Shown here: positions 1 through 9,234 of the stretch, piece by piece | Position numbering within the stretch: the first letter of the stretch is position 1 | How the letters are laid out: each line of letters begins with the position of its first letter | Assembly (NCBI RefSeq): GCF_946998255.1 | Contig: NZ_CAMPYN010000003.1 | Span: 1 to 42,553, forward strand | Length of the DNA stretch: 42,553 nucleotides | Direction of reading: 5' to 3' | Origin: an uncultured Helcococcus sp. | Lineage (GTDB): Bacteria > Bacillota > Clostridia > Tissierellales > Peptoniphilaceae | Notes under the pieces: model-generated | Database searches by the model: none | Seen by the model: the letters and a program-made list of their open reading frames with translations, nothing else | Told to the model about the DNA's origin: nothing | Program-made: the position numbers and the translations under genes

Positions 1-2446
1 TTCTTCCAACTATCCTATCTCTTAATTTTTCAATTAATTCCTTGCCTTCATATATATCTGAAACTTCAATATATGAATTTGTTCCACAATCATCTTCACG
101 TACAATTACATCTTGTGCAACGTCAACAAGTCTTCTTGTTAGGTATCCTGAGTCAGCAGTTCTTAAGGCTGTATCTGTTAGACCCTTTCTAGAACCGTGA
201 GTAGAAATAAAGAATTCTTGTACTGATAAACCTTCACGGAAGTTAGCTTTAACTGGAATTTCTATAGTTCTACCTGTTGTAGAAGCCATCAGACCACGCA
301 TACCACCTAGCTGTCTAATTTGTCTTATGGAACCTCTAGCACCAGAGTTAGCCATTATAGCTATGGTATTTGTCTTGTCCAAGTCTTCCATTAGCGCATC
401 TGTAACTTCATCAGTAGCATCTTCCCAAGTTTTAATTACTTGGTTGTATCTTTCTTCCTCGGTGTACATACCCATTTCTGTATATTCTTCTATTTCTAAA
501 ATCTTTTCATCAGCTCTTTCAACTATTTTTGCTTTTTCAGCTGGTATAGTAACATCCGCCATACCTATTGATATAGCAGCTTTTGTAGAATAATTGAAAC
601 CTGTTTTCTTGATGTAGTCAAGTAATCTTGCTGTTCTCATATTTCCATATTTATGGAATGACTTATCGATGATTTTAGATAACATTTTAGAATCAACCAA
701 TTGGTCTATTTCTAATGAATATGGGTCTTTCTTTCTATCAACAAATCCTAAATCTTGAGGTATTTCATTATTAAATATGAATCTACCTACAGTAGATTTA
801 ACTATTTGTCCCTTATCTTCATCATCTTTTTTAATTCTTAGACCTACAATTGAATGTAGGTTTATTAATTTGTTTTCATAAGCTTTAATAAGTTCATCGT
901 AATCAGAAAATACGTAATCTGTTTCTTTAGATGTAAAATCTGATGTTAGATAATATACACCTAAAACCATATCTTGAGTAGGTGTAGTAATTGGCTTACC
1001 ATCCTTTGGTGCAAGGATATTATTTGTTGACATCATCAACAATCTTGCTTCAGCTTGAGCTTCTGCTGATAATGGTAAGTGAACAGCCATTTGGTCACCG
1101 TCAAAGTCCGCATTATAGGCAGTACATACTAGAGGGTGTAACTTAATAGCCTTACCTTCTACTAAAATTGGTTCAAAAGCTTGAATACCTAATCTATGCA
1201 AGGTAGGAGCACGGTTTAGTAATACTGGATGATCTTTAATAACTTCTTCTAAAGCTCCCCATACTTCAGGATTTTTTCTTTCAACCATCTTCTTAGCAGA
1301 CCTAATATTATTGGCTGTAGATGTCTCTACTAATCTTTCCATAATAAATGGTTTGAATAATTCTAAAGCCATGTCTTTAGGTAGACCACATTGGTAAATT
1401 TCTAGTTCTGGACCTACAACAATTACTGAACGTCCTGAATAGTCAACACGTTTACCTAGTAAGTTTTGTCTAAATCTACCTGTTTTACCCTTAAGCATAT
1501 CTGAAAGAGATTTTAATGGTCTGTTTGAAGCCCCTGTTACAGGTCTTCCTCTTCTACCATTATCAATTAAAGCGTCAACAGATTCTTGTAACATTCTCTT
1601 TTCATTACGTACAATTATATCCGGAGCTCCAATTTCTAATAATCTCTTTAATCTGTTATTTCTATTAATAACTCTTCTATATAAGTCGTTTAAATCTGAT
1701 GTTGCAAATCTACCACCTTCTAATTGAACCATTGGTCTTATATCTGGTGGAATAACTGGTAGGTTATGGAGAATCATCCATTCAGGCATATTACCTGAAG
1801 CTAAGAAAGCTTCAGTTACTTCTAATCTTCTAAGAATCCTAATTCTCTTTTGACCACTTGCATCCTCTGCTTCTTCAACTAATTCATCATGCAACTTATT
1901 CATATCTATTTCAGATAAAAGTTTACCTATGGCTTCTGCACCTATTCCAGCTACAAATTCATCACCATGATCCCTATATAGGTTCATATATTCATTTTCA
2001 CTTAGAATTTGTTTGTAAGCTAATCCTTCAACTGTACCTGGATCAAGTACAATATAGTTTGCATAATAAAGAACTTTTTCTAGAGACTTAGGACTTAAAT
2101 CTAGTAAAAGTCCCATCCTAGATGGTATTCCTTTGAAGTACCAAATGTGTGATACTGGAGCAGCAAGTTCAATATGCCCCATCCTTTCACGTCTAACTTT
2201 TGACTTGGTAACTTCTACACCACATTTTTCACATATAACGCCTTTGTATCTTATTCTTTTATATTTACCACAAGCACATTCATAGTCCTTAACTGGTCCG
2301 AATATTTTTTGACAGAATAGACCTTCTTTTTCAGGTTTTAATGTTCTATAATTTATAGTTTCTGGTTTTTTAACTTCTCCTCTTGACCAATCTCTGATCA
2401 TGTCTGGTGAGGCTAAGCCAATTTGTATTGATGTAAAACTTGTCAT
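1..2446 (-). CDS. rpoC: RNA polymerase beta' subunit RpoC, partial (C-terminal part beyond window)
   Basis: This is the N-terminal ~815 codons of the beta' subunit, the largest subunit of core RNA polymerase; the frame is open through the left edge, so the C-terminus lies outside the window. The N-terminus contains the zinc-binding CACG...CEKCG motif (around residues 58-76). The catalytic loop NADFDGDQMAVH starts at residue 445, with the Mg-binding aspartates D447, D449 and D451 present. Near the left edge the trigger-loop region reads MRGLMASTTG, followed by TADSGYLTRRLVDVAQD, as expected for the active-centre region. The ATG at 2446 follows rpoB by 23 bases with an AGGAG-type site, so both are translated from one rpoBC transcript. 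No frameshift or missing catalytic residue is visible in the part present. Confidence 0.98.
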   Translation of the reverse strand, partial: MTSFTSIQIGLASPDMIRDWSRGEVKKPETINYRTLKPEKEGLFCQKIFGPVKDYECACGKYKRIRYKGVICEKCGVEVTKSKVRRERMGHIELAAPVSHIWYFKGIPSRMGLLLDLSPKSLEKVLYYANYIVLDPGTVEGLAYKQILSENEYMNLYRDHGDEFVAGIGAEAIGKLLSEIDMNKLHDELVEEAEDASGQKRIRILRRLEVTEAFLASGNMPEWMILHNLPVIPPDIRPMVQLEGGRFATSDLNDLYRRVINRNNRLKRLLEIGAPDIIVRNEKRMLQESVDALIDNGRRGRPVTGASNRPLKSLSDMLKGKTGRFRQNLLGKRVDYSGRSVIVVGPELEIYQCGLPKDMALELFKPFIMERLVETSTANNIRSAKKMVERKNPEVWGALEEVIKDHPVLLNRAPTLHRLGIQAFEPILVEGKAIKLHPLVCTAYNADFDGDQMAVHLPLSAEAQAEARLLMMSTNNILAPKDGKPITTPTQDMVLGVYYLTSDFTSKETDYVFSDYDELIKAYENKLINLHSIVGLRIKKDDEDKGQIVKSTVGRFIFNNEIPQDLGFVDRKKDPYSLEIDQLVDSKMLSKIIDKSFHKYGNMRTARLLDYIKKTGFNYSTKAAISIGMADVTIPAEKAKIVERADEKILEIEEYTEMGMYTEEERYNQVIKTWEDATDEVTDALMEDLDKTNTIAIMANSGARGSIRQIRQLGGMRGLMASTTGRTIEIPVKANFREGLSVQEFFISTHGSRKGLTDTALRTADSGYLTRRLVDVAQDVIVREDDCGTNSYIEVSDIYEGKELIEKLRDRIVGR

Positions 2447-2469
2447 TAAGAAGTGCTCCTTTCTCGAAC

Positions 2470-5400
2470 TTACTTAATAAATGATTGGTCTTCTTCTTGC
2501 TCTACTTGATCTTTTTTCTCTTCATCAGCCATACGTTCAACTTGACGGAAATCATCGATTTCTTCAGTATTTTCAGCTAATTTAACTTCTTGGTTGTTTT
2601 CATCCAACAAGGTAACATTTAAGGCTAATGATTGAAGTTCTTTTGTTAGAACTTTAAATGATTCAGGCGTACCTGGTTCAGGTATGTTTTCACCCTTAAC
2701 AACAGCTTCATAAGTCTTAACTCTACCATTTATATCGTCTGACTTAACAGTCATCATTTCTTGTAAGGTATGTGCGGCACCGTAAGCTTCAAGGGCCCAA
2801 ACTTCCATTTCACCAAATCTTTGTCCACCAAATTGAGCCTTACCACCCAATGGTTGTTGGGTAACTAGTGAGTAAGGACCTGTAGACCTTGCGTGAATTT
2901 TCTCATCAACTAAGTGGTGTAATTTCAGCATGTACATGTAACCTACAGTAACAGGATTTTCAAATTCATCACCTGTTCTACCATCACGTAATCTAATCTT
3001 ACCTGTCTTGTCATAGCCAGCTTTTTCTAATGTTTCTTCAATATCTTTATCTGAAGCACCATCAAATACTGGTGTAGCAACTCTCCAACCTAGTTTTTTA
3101 GCTGCTAGACCTAGGTGAACTTCTAAAACTTGTCCAATGTTCATACGTGAAGGAACCCCTAGTGGGTTTAAAACTATTTGAACTGGATCACCATTTGGTA
3201 AGAATGGCATGTCTTCAACAGGCATTATTCTTGAAACAACACCTTTGTTACCATGACGGCCACACATCTTATCACCAACTGAGATTTTTCTCTTAGTTGC
3301 TATATAAACTCTTATTACCTCATTAATACCAGGAGATAATTCATCTCCCTTTGATTTTGAATAATGTTTAATATCAACAACTACCCCAGCTTCACCATGA
3401 GGAACTCTTAATGAAGTATCTCTTACTTCTCTAGCTTTTTCACCAAAGATTGCTCTTAATAGTCTTTCCTCAGGAGAAAGTTCAGTTTCACCCTTAGGTG
3501 TAACCTTACCAACTAAGATGTCACCAGCTTGAACTTCAGCACCTATTCTTATGATTCCATCTTCATCAAGGTTCTTTCTCATATCTTCGCCTATTGAAGG
3601 TATATCTCTAGTAATATCTTCTGGTCCAAGTTTAGTTTCTCTAGCTTCTGCTGTATGTTCTTCAATATGAACAGATGTTAAAACATCATCAATTACTAAT
3701 TTTTCACTTAATAACATGGCGTCTTCGTAGTTGTAACCTTCCCATGTCATGAAGGCTATTAGGATATTTTTACCTAAGGCCAATTCACCCATATCTGTTG
3801 AAGGACCATCAGCTATGATATCTCCAGCTTCTACATGGTCACCAACTTTTACTATTGGTCTTTGGTTTATAGTTGTACCTTGGTTGGCTCTCTTGAATTT
3901 AAGGATGCTATATTCATCCACTTTAGCACCAAATTCGTCAGCCTTATCTCTTCTAACTTCGATTCTTTCGTCACCTACATAAGTAACTGTTCCTGAACTT
4001 TTTGCGACCACAACAACTCCAGAGTCTTTAGCTGCCCTATGTTCAATACCTGTACCTATGATTGGAGATTCAGCTTTTAATAGAGGCACAGCTTGTCTCT
4101 GCATGTTTGCCCCCATCAAAGCACGGGTAGCATCGTCATTTTCTAAGAATGGTATCAAGGCTGCACCAACTGATACTATTTGTTGAGGTGAAACGTCCAT
4201 GTAATCAATATCTTCTTTAAGGAATAAGTCGTTAACACCGTTGATACCTCTAGATGAAACTCTTTCATTTATAAAGTATCCATTTTCATCCAAAGGCTCG
4301 TTAGCTTGAGCTTTTATATAAATATCTTCCTCATCAGCAGTTAGGTAATGAATTTCATCTGTTACCCTACCTGTACCTTTGTCTACTTTTCTATATGGTG
4401 TTTCAATAAAACCATATTCATTAATTCTTCCATAAGTTGTTAAAGAAGTTATAAGCCCAATGTTTGGACCTTCAGGTGTTTCAATTGGACATACTCTACC
4501 ATAGTGTGAAGTATGAACGTCCCTAACTTCATAACCAGCCCTATCTCTAGATAAACCACCTGGTCCTAAAGCTGATAATCTTCTCTTATGTGTCAATTCA
4601 GAGATTGGATTTGTTTGGTCCATAAATTGTGATAATTGTGAAGAACCAAAGAATTCTTTAATAGCAGCTGAAACTGGTCTATTATTTATCAAGTTGTGTG
4701 GAGTGAGCATATCAATATCAGAAGTAGTCATTCTTTCTCTGATTACTCTTTCCATTCTTGATAAACCAATTCTAAATTGGTTTTGTAATAATTCTCCTAC
4801 TGATCTAACTCTTCTGTTACCTAAATGATCTATATCATCAATTTTGCCAACTCCTTGGTAAAGGTTTAATTGGTATGAGAATGATGCTATTAAATCATCT
4901 AAAATAACAGTGTTAGGAGAAATTAATTCTCTATTATCAACTAATAATTTTATCTTGTCTTTATCAGACATATCATCTGTGAATTTATCGATTAAGTCCA
5001 CCATTGATGGATAGTGTACTTTTTCTGAAATTCTTAAAGCAGAAAGGTCTAAATCCAAATCTTTTAACTCATCAAACACTTCTATAGATACAAAGTTGTT
5101 CCCTACTACTCTTGTAATTTCTTCTGATTCAGGATTCAACTTAATATCTACTGAATTTATACCTGCATTTTCAATCTCGATAGCCTTGTCTAAGCTAATA
5201 AATTCATCTTTATTTAATAATATTTCACCATATTCGTCTATGATGTCATTTGCTGCATATTTTTCTCTTATCCTATTTCTAATAGCAAGTTTTTTATTGA
5301 ATGTATATCTTCCTGCTTTTGAAAGGTCATATCTCTTAGGGTCAAAGAATAAATTATTTAATAAACTTGTTGCAGCTTCTACTGAAGCAGGATCACCAGG

Positions 5401-6135
5401 TTTTAATTTTTTATAAATTTCAATAAGAGCTTCATCTTTATTTCTTGAAACTTCTTTTTCTAAGGTATCAGATAATACTTCAGACTCACCAAAAACATCA
5501 ATTATTTCATCTGTAGTATCAAAGGCCAAAGCTCTCATAAAGGTTGTGGCTGGCAATTTTCTGGTCCTATCAACTCTTATAGTTAAAGCACCATATGCAT
5601 CTGTATCATATTCTATCCAAGCTCCTCTGTTAGGTATAACTGTTGAGGAAATAGTCTTTTTACCATTTTTATCATAGTCTTCACTATAATAAACACCAGG
5701 AGACCTTACTAATTGTGATACAACAACTCTTTCAGCCCCATTTATAATAAATGTCCCATTTTCAGTCATAAGTGGAAAATCATCCATAATAAGAACTTCT
5801 TGTTCTTTTATCTCTTTTGGTTTTCCATCTTCTAATATAATAAGACGTACATTTACCCTCATTTTTTTTGAGTATGTAACATCCCTATCTTTAGATTCTT
5901 GTTCAGAATATTTAGGTTCTTCATCAAATTTATAATCTAAAAATTGTAAAAGAATATTCCCAGAATGGTCTAAAATTGGTGAAATGTCATCGAACACTTC
6001 TTTTATACCATCTTTCAAGAACCATTTATATGAACCCTTTTGAATTTCTAACAAATTAGGTAATTCTAAAGCTTCAGCAATTCTTGAAAAACTTTCTCTT
6101 TCTCTCTTACCATACATAATTGTATGATTATTCAT
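2470..6135 (-). CDS. rpoB: RNA polymerase beta subunit RpoB
   Basis: The beta subunit of core RNA polymerase, 1221 aa, full length for a Firmicute. The frame can be extended three codons to a GTG at 6144, but the ATG at 6135 is a better start: it has an AGAGGTGG ribosome binding site five bases upstream and gives the N-terminus MNNHTIMYGKRE. The rifamycin-binding cluster is easy to read: LSQFMDQTNP followed by THKRRLSALGPGG. The residues equivalent to E. coli D516, H526 and S531 (here about D506, H516 and S521) are all wild type, so no resistance substitution is visible at these positions. The acidic C-terminal tail (EEKKDQVEQEEDQSF) is lineage-type. The gene is followed by rpoC. It is preceded not by rplL, as in most bacteria, but by a dedicated promoter behind uvrA. 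Confidence 0.98.
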   Translation of the reverse strand: MNNHTIMYGKRERESFSRIAEALELPNLLEIQKGSYKWFLKDGIKEVFDDISPILDHSGNILLQFLDYKFDEEPKYSEQESKDRDVTYSKKMRVNVRLIILEDGKPKEIKEQEVLIMDDFPLMTENGTFIINGAERVVVSQLVRSPGVYYSEDYDKNGKKTISSTVIPNRGAWIEYDTDAYGALTIRVDRTRKLPATTFMRALAFDTTDEIIDVFGESEVLSDTLEKEVSRNKDEALIEIYKKLKPGDPASVEAATSLLNNLFFDPKRYDLSKAGRYTFNKKLAIRNRIREKYAANDIIDEYGEILLNKDEFISLDKAIEIENAGINSVDIKLNPESEEITRVVGNNFVSIEVFDELKDLDLDLSALRISEKVHYPSMVDLIDKFTDDMSDKDKIKLLVDNRELISPNTVILDDLIASFSYQLNLYQGVGKIDDIDHLGNRRVRSVGELLQNQFRIGLSRMERVIRERMTTSDIDMLTPHNLINNRPVSAAIKEFFGSSQLSQFMDQTNPISELTHKRRLSALGPGGLSRDRAGYEVRDVHTSHYGRVCPIETPEGPNIGLITSLTTYGRINEYGFIETPYRKVDKGTGRVTDEIHYLTADEEDIYIKAQANEPLDENGYFINERVSSRGINGVNDLFLKEDIDYMDVSPQQIVSVGAALIPFLENDDATRALMGANMQRQAVPLLKAESPIIGTGIEHRAAKDSGVVVVAKSSGTVTYVGDERIEVRRDKADEFGAKVDEYSILKFKRANQGTTINQRPIVKVGDHVEAGDIIADGPSTDMGELALGKNILIAFMTWEGYNYEDAMLLSEKLVIDDVLTSVHIEEHTAEARETKLGPEDITRDIPSIGEDMRKNLDEDGIIRIGAEVQAGDILVGKVTPKGETELSPEERLLRAIFGEKAREVRDTSLRVPHGEAGVVVDIKHYSKSKGDELSPGINEVIRVYIATKRKISVGDKMCGRHGNKGVVSRIMPVEDMPFLPNGDPVQIVLNPLGVPSRMNIGQVLEVHLGLAAKKLGWRVATPVFDGASDKDIEETLEKAGYDKTGKIRLRDGRTGDEFENPVTVGYMYMLKLHHLVDEKIHARSTGPYSLVTQQPLGGKAQFGGQRFGEMEVWALEAYGAAHTLQEMMTVKSDDINGRVKTYEAVVKGENIPEPGTPESFKVLTKELQSLALNVTLLDENNQEVKLAENTEEIDDFRQVERMADEEKKDQVEQEEDQSFIK

Positions 6136-6203
6136 ATATGCCACCTCTCATTTGGTATATTCATCGGATTTTGGCCGTTTAGTAACAGAACTTTCTAACA
6201 CAA

Positions 6204-6239
6204 AAAACAAAAATTGGCCCACTTATCCATTTTTGTTTT
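6204..6239 (-). other. Hairpin with U-rich 3' arm in the rpoB leader, possible attenuator
   Basis: On the minus strand an arm of about 13 bases (AAAACAAAAATGG) is followed by a nine-base loop and a matching arm (CCAATTTTTGTTTT) with one bulged base; two more T follow the stem. It lies about 70 bases upstream of the rpoB start, between promoter and gene. The stem is almost all A-U except for the two G-C pairs near the loop, and most of the U tract is inside the stem, so terminator strength is uncertain. It might act as a partial terminator or an RNA-stability element. Confidence 0.4.
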
Positions 6240-6256
6240 ATATTTAGTATTCAAAC

Positions 6257-6285
6257 AATATATCACTATAAAAGACAAATGTCAA
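6257..6285 (-). promoter_or_regulatory. Promoter of rpoBC
   Basis: A near-consensus sigma-A promoter: -35 TTGACA (6280-6285), 17-base spacer, -10 TATATT (6257-6262). It predicts a leader of roughly 115 bases before the rpoB ATG at 6135. Its presence explains how rpoBC is expressed although it is separated from the ribosomal protein genes. Confidence 0.85.
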
Positions 6286-6402
6286 TATTTTTTTCACTTA
6301 AAAGTTAAAAAATATTAACATTTGAAACATTTTCATTAATTTGTGATTGTTTTCTTACTTTATCTTCAACAAATAAGAATAAAATAAATTAAATAAAATT
6401 CT

Positions 6403-9225
6403 TTATAGATATTTTTTTAGATATTTACCCGTATATGATTCTTTTACTTTAACCACTTCTTCAGGCGTCCCTTCAGCAACTATGTGACCACCTCCGTCAC
6501 CACCTTCTGGTCCTAAGTCTATTATGTGGTCTGCTATTTTTATTACATCTAAATTATGTTCAATAACTATTACTGTATTACCTTGATCAACCAACCTATC
6601 AAGAACCTTAACTAGTTTATGAATATCTGCTGTATGCAAGCCAGTAGTAGGCTCATCTAATACATAAATTGTATTTCCTGTCGATTGCTTTGATAATTCT
6701 GTAGATAGTTTAATTCTTTGAGCTTCCCCACCTGATAATTCTGTGGATGGTTGGCCTAATTTAATGTAAGATAAACCTACATCATATAAGGTTTGAAGCT
6801 TTCTTTTTATAGGTGGATGATTTTTGAAAAATTCTAATCCTTCTTCAACAGTCATTTCAAGGACATCAGATATGTCTTTATCCTTGTATTTAACTTGCAA
6901 GGTTTCCCTATTATACCTCTTACCACCGCAAACTTCACAAGGTACATAGACATCAGGTAAAAAGTGCATTTCTACTTTAATCACTCCATCACCCTTACAG
7001 TGTTCACACCTACCACCTTTGACATTAAAGGAAAATCTTCCCTTGTCATAACCTCTCATTTTTGCTTCATTGGTCATAGCGAAAACATCTCTTATAGCAT
7101 CAAAGGCCTTTGTATAAGTAACAGGGTTAGACCTTGGCGTCCTTCCTATAGGGCTTTGGTCTATTTGTATAACCTTATCAATGGTATCAATTCCTTCAAT
7201 TCCATCGTTTTCGCCTACAGGATACCTAGAATGGTGCAAATGTTTCATTAGACCATTGTAGAGAGTTTGATTAATTAAGGATGATTTTCCTGATCCTGAA
7301 ACACCAGTTACAACAGTAAGTACACCTAAAGGAATATTAACATCTATATTTTTTAAATTGTTATGTTTAGCTCCTTTAACTTTGATTTCACCAGTTTTTT
7401 CCCTTCTTTTTTCAGGAACTGGAATGAATTTTCTCTTTGATAAGTAGTCGGCAGTTATAGAATTTTTAGCCTTTAATATTTCATTATAAGTACCTTGAAA
7501 TACTATCTCTCCACCATGCAAACCTGCGCCTGGACCTATATCTACAATCATATCAGCTTCTTTCATTGTATCTTCATCATGTTCTACCACTATCAAAGTG
7601 TTTCCTAAGTCTGTTAGGTTTCTCAAAGAAGCTAAAAGCTTATCATTATCTCTTTGGTGAAGACCTATACTTGGCTCATCCAAAACATATACAACTCCTA
7701 CTAAACCTGCCCCAATTTGAGTCGCAAGTCTAATTCTTTGTGACTCACCACCTGATAAACTTCCTGCATATCTTGACATGGTCAAGTAATCTAGGCCAAC
7801 CTCTATTAAAAATTCTAACCTTGCTAGGACTTCTTTCAATATTGGTTCAGCAATTTTTTGGTCAGCCTTTGAAAATTTTAATTTTTTAACCCATTCATAT
7901 GAATCTCTAATAGGCATATCAGTTAAGTCAATAATATTCATTTCATTTATAGTAATAGCAAGAATTTCAGGTTTTAACTTTTTACCATTACATGATTTAC
8001 ATACTATTTCAGAAGTAAATTCTTCAATTTTATCTTTCATAGCCTTAGACATAGTTTGTCTAGACCTTCTAGATAAGTTTTCAACAACACCTTCCCAAAG
8101 GATACGCTTTTTATCTCTACCAGATGATTTGAAATGAGAATCAAAAGACACTTCAATAGAATTTTTTGCTCCATATAAAATTTCATCTATTAGCGTCTTT
8201 GGCAAGTCTTTAAAGGGGGTTTCTTCATTATAGCCATTTATATTAAGCAAATTGTTGAAAATTTCATAATAATATGAGCCTGGCTTTGCAGTATTGTATG
8301 GCACTATAGCTCCCTCAGACAAGGATAAAGAATAGTCAGGTATAACTAATTCAGGATCTATTGATTTATGAAATCCGAGACCGTCACATTCCTCACATGC
8401 GCCATAAGGAGCATTAAAAGAAAACATTCTTGGTGATATCTCTCCAAGCGACATATGACCATTTGGGCATGATAAACTTGATGACATTGTAAAGTCTTCA
8501 CCATCTACCAGGTGAACTAATACCAGTCCATCCGACATTTCTAAACTAGTTTCTAAAGAGGAGCTTAGTCTTGACTCTAAGCCTTCTTTCACAACTAATC
8601 TGTCAACCACGATTTCTATATCATGCTTTTTATTTTTTTCTAATTCAATTTCGTCCATTGATAGGTCATAAACTTCACCATCGACTCTTATTCTCATAAA
8701 TCCTTGTTTTTTAATATTCTCAAGCAACTTTTTATGCTCGCCTTTTTTACCAGTCACAACTGGAGACATAAGCATCAGTCTGGTCTTTTCCTCTAGAGTC
8801 ATTATCCTGTCAACCATTTGATCAACAGTCATGGCTTGGATTACTTCACCACAAACTGGACAATGTGGAATACCCACCTTGGCATATAATAGTCTTAGGT
8901 AGTCATATATTTCAGTAACAGTTCCAACAGTAGACCTAGGGTTTCTATTGGTAGTTTTTTGGTCAATAGATATAGAAGGCGATAAACCTTCGATTGATTC
9001 AACATCCGGCTTGTCCATCTGACCTAAAAATTGTCTAGCATATGAAGATAATGATTCTACATATCTTCTTTGTCCTTCCGCATAAATAGTGTCAAAGGCT
9101 AATGATGATTTTCCTGATCCGGATAAACCGGTGAAAACTACCATCTTATCCCTAGGAATAGTTAAATCGATTCCTTTAAGATTGTTAGCTTTGGCATCCT
9201 TGATTATAATTTTATCTAAAGTCAT
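6403..9225 (-). CDS. uvrA: Excinuclease ABC subunit A UvrA
   Basis: The damage-recognition ATPase of nucleotide excision repair, 940 aa, normal length. Two ABC modules are visible: a first Walker A GLSGSGKSSLAFD near residue 32 and a second GVSGSGKSSLINQ near residue 640, each with its signature (LSGGESQRIRLA and LSGGEAQRIKLS) and Walker B (VYVLDEPSIGLH and YVLDEPTTGLH). Zinc-binding cysteine clusters are present in the first module (CPVCGE, CEECDG) and in the second (CEHCKGDG ... CEVCGGKRY). It starts nine bases after the uvrB stop, so uvrB and uvrA are co-transcribed. No clear intrinsic terminator follows it before the rpoB promoter, so some read-through into rpoB is possible. Confidence 0.97.
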   Translation of the reverse strand: MTLDKIIIKDAKANNLKGIDLTIPRDKMVVFTGLSGSGKSSLAFDTIYAEGQRRYVESLSSYARQFLGQMDKPDVESIEGLSPSISIDQKTTNRNPRSTVGTVTEIYDYLRLLYAKVGIPHCPVCGEVIQAMTVDQMVDRIMTLEEKTRLMLMSPVVTGKKGEHKKLLENIKKQGFMRIRVDGEVYDLSMDEIELEKNKKHDIEIVVDRLVVKEGLESRLSSSLETSLEMSDGLVLVHLVDGEDFTMSSSLSCPNGHMSLGEISPRMFSFNAPYGACEECDGLGFHKSIDPELVIPDYSLSLSEGAIVPYNTAKPGSYYYEIFNNLLNINGYNEETPFKDLPKTLIDEILYGAKNSIEVSFDSHFKSSGRDKKRILWEGVVENLSRRSRQTMSKAMKDKIEEFTSEIVCKSCNGKKLKPEILAITINEMNIIDLTDMPIRDSYEWVKKLKFSKADQKIAEPILKEVLARLEFLIEVGLDYLTMSRYAGSLSGGESQRIRLATQIGAGLVGVVYVLDEPSIGLHQRDNDKLLASLRNLTDLGNTLIVVEHDEDTMKEADMIVDIGPGAGLHGGEIVFQGTYNEILKAKNSITADYLSKRKFIPVPEKRREKTGEIKVKGAKHNNLKNIDVNIPLGVLTVVTGVSGSGKSSLINQTLYNGLMKHLHHSRYPVGENDGIEGIDTIDKVIQIDQSPIGRTPRSNPVTYTKAFDAIRDVFAMTNEAKMRGYDKGRFSFNVKGGRCEHCKGDGVIKVEMHFLPDVYVPCEVCGGKRYNRETLQVKYKDKDISDVLEMTVEEGLEFFKNHPPIKRKLQTLYDVGLSYIKLGQPSTELSGGEAQRIKLSTELSKQSTGNTIYVLDEPTTGLHTADIHKLVKVLDRLVDQGNTVIVIEHNLDVIKIADHIIDLGPEGGDGGGHIVAEGTPEEVVKVKESYTGKYLKKYL

Positions 9226-9234
9226 TTTTCTCCT

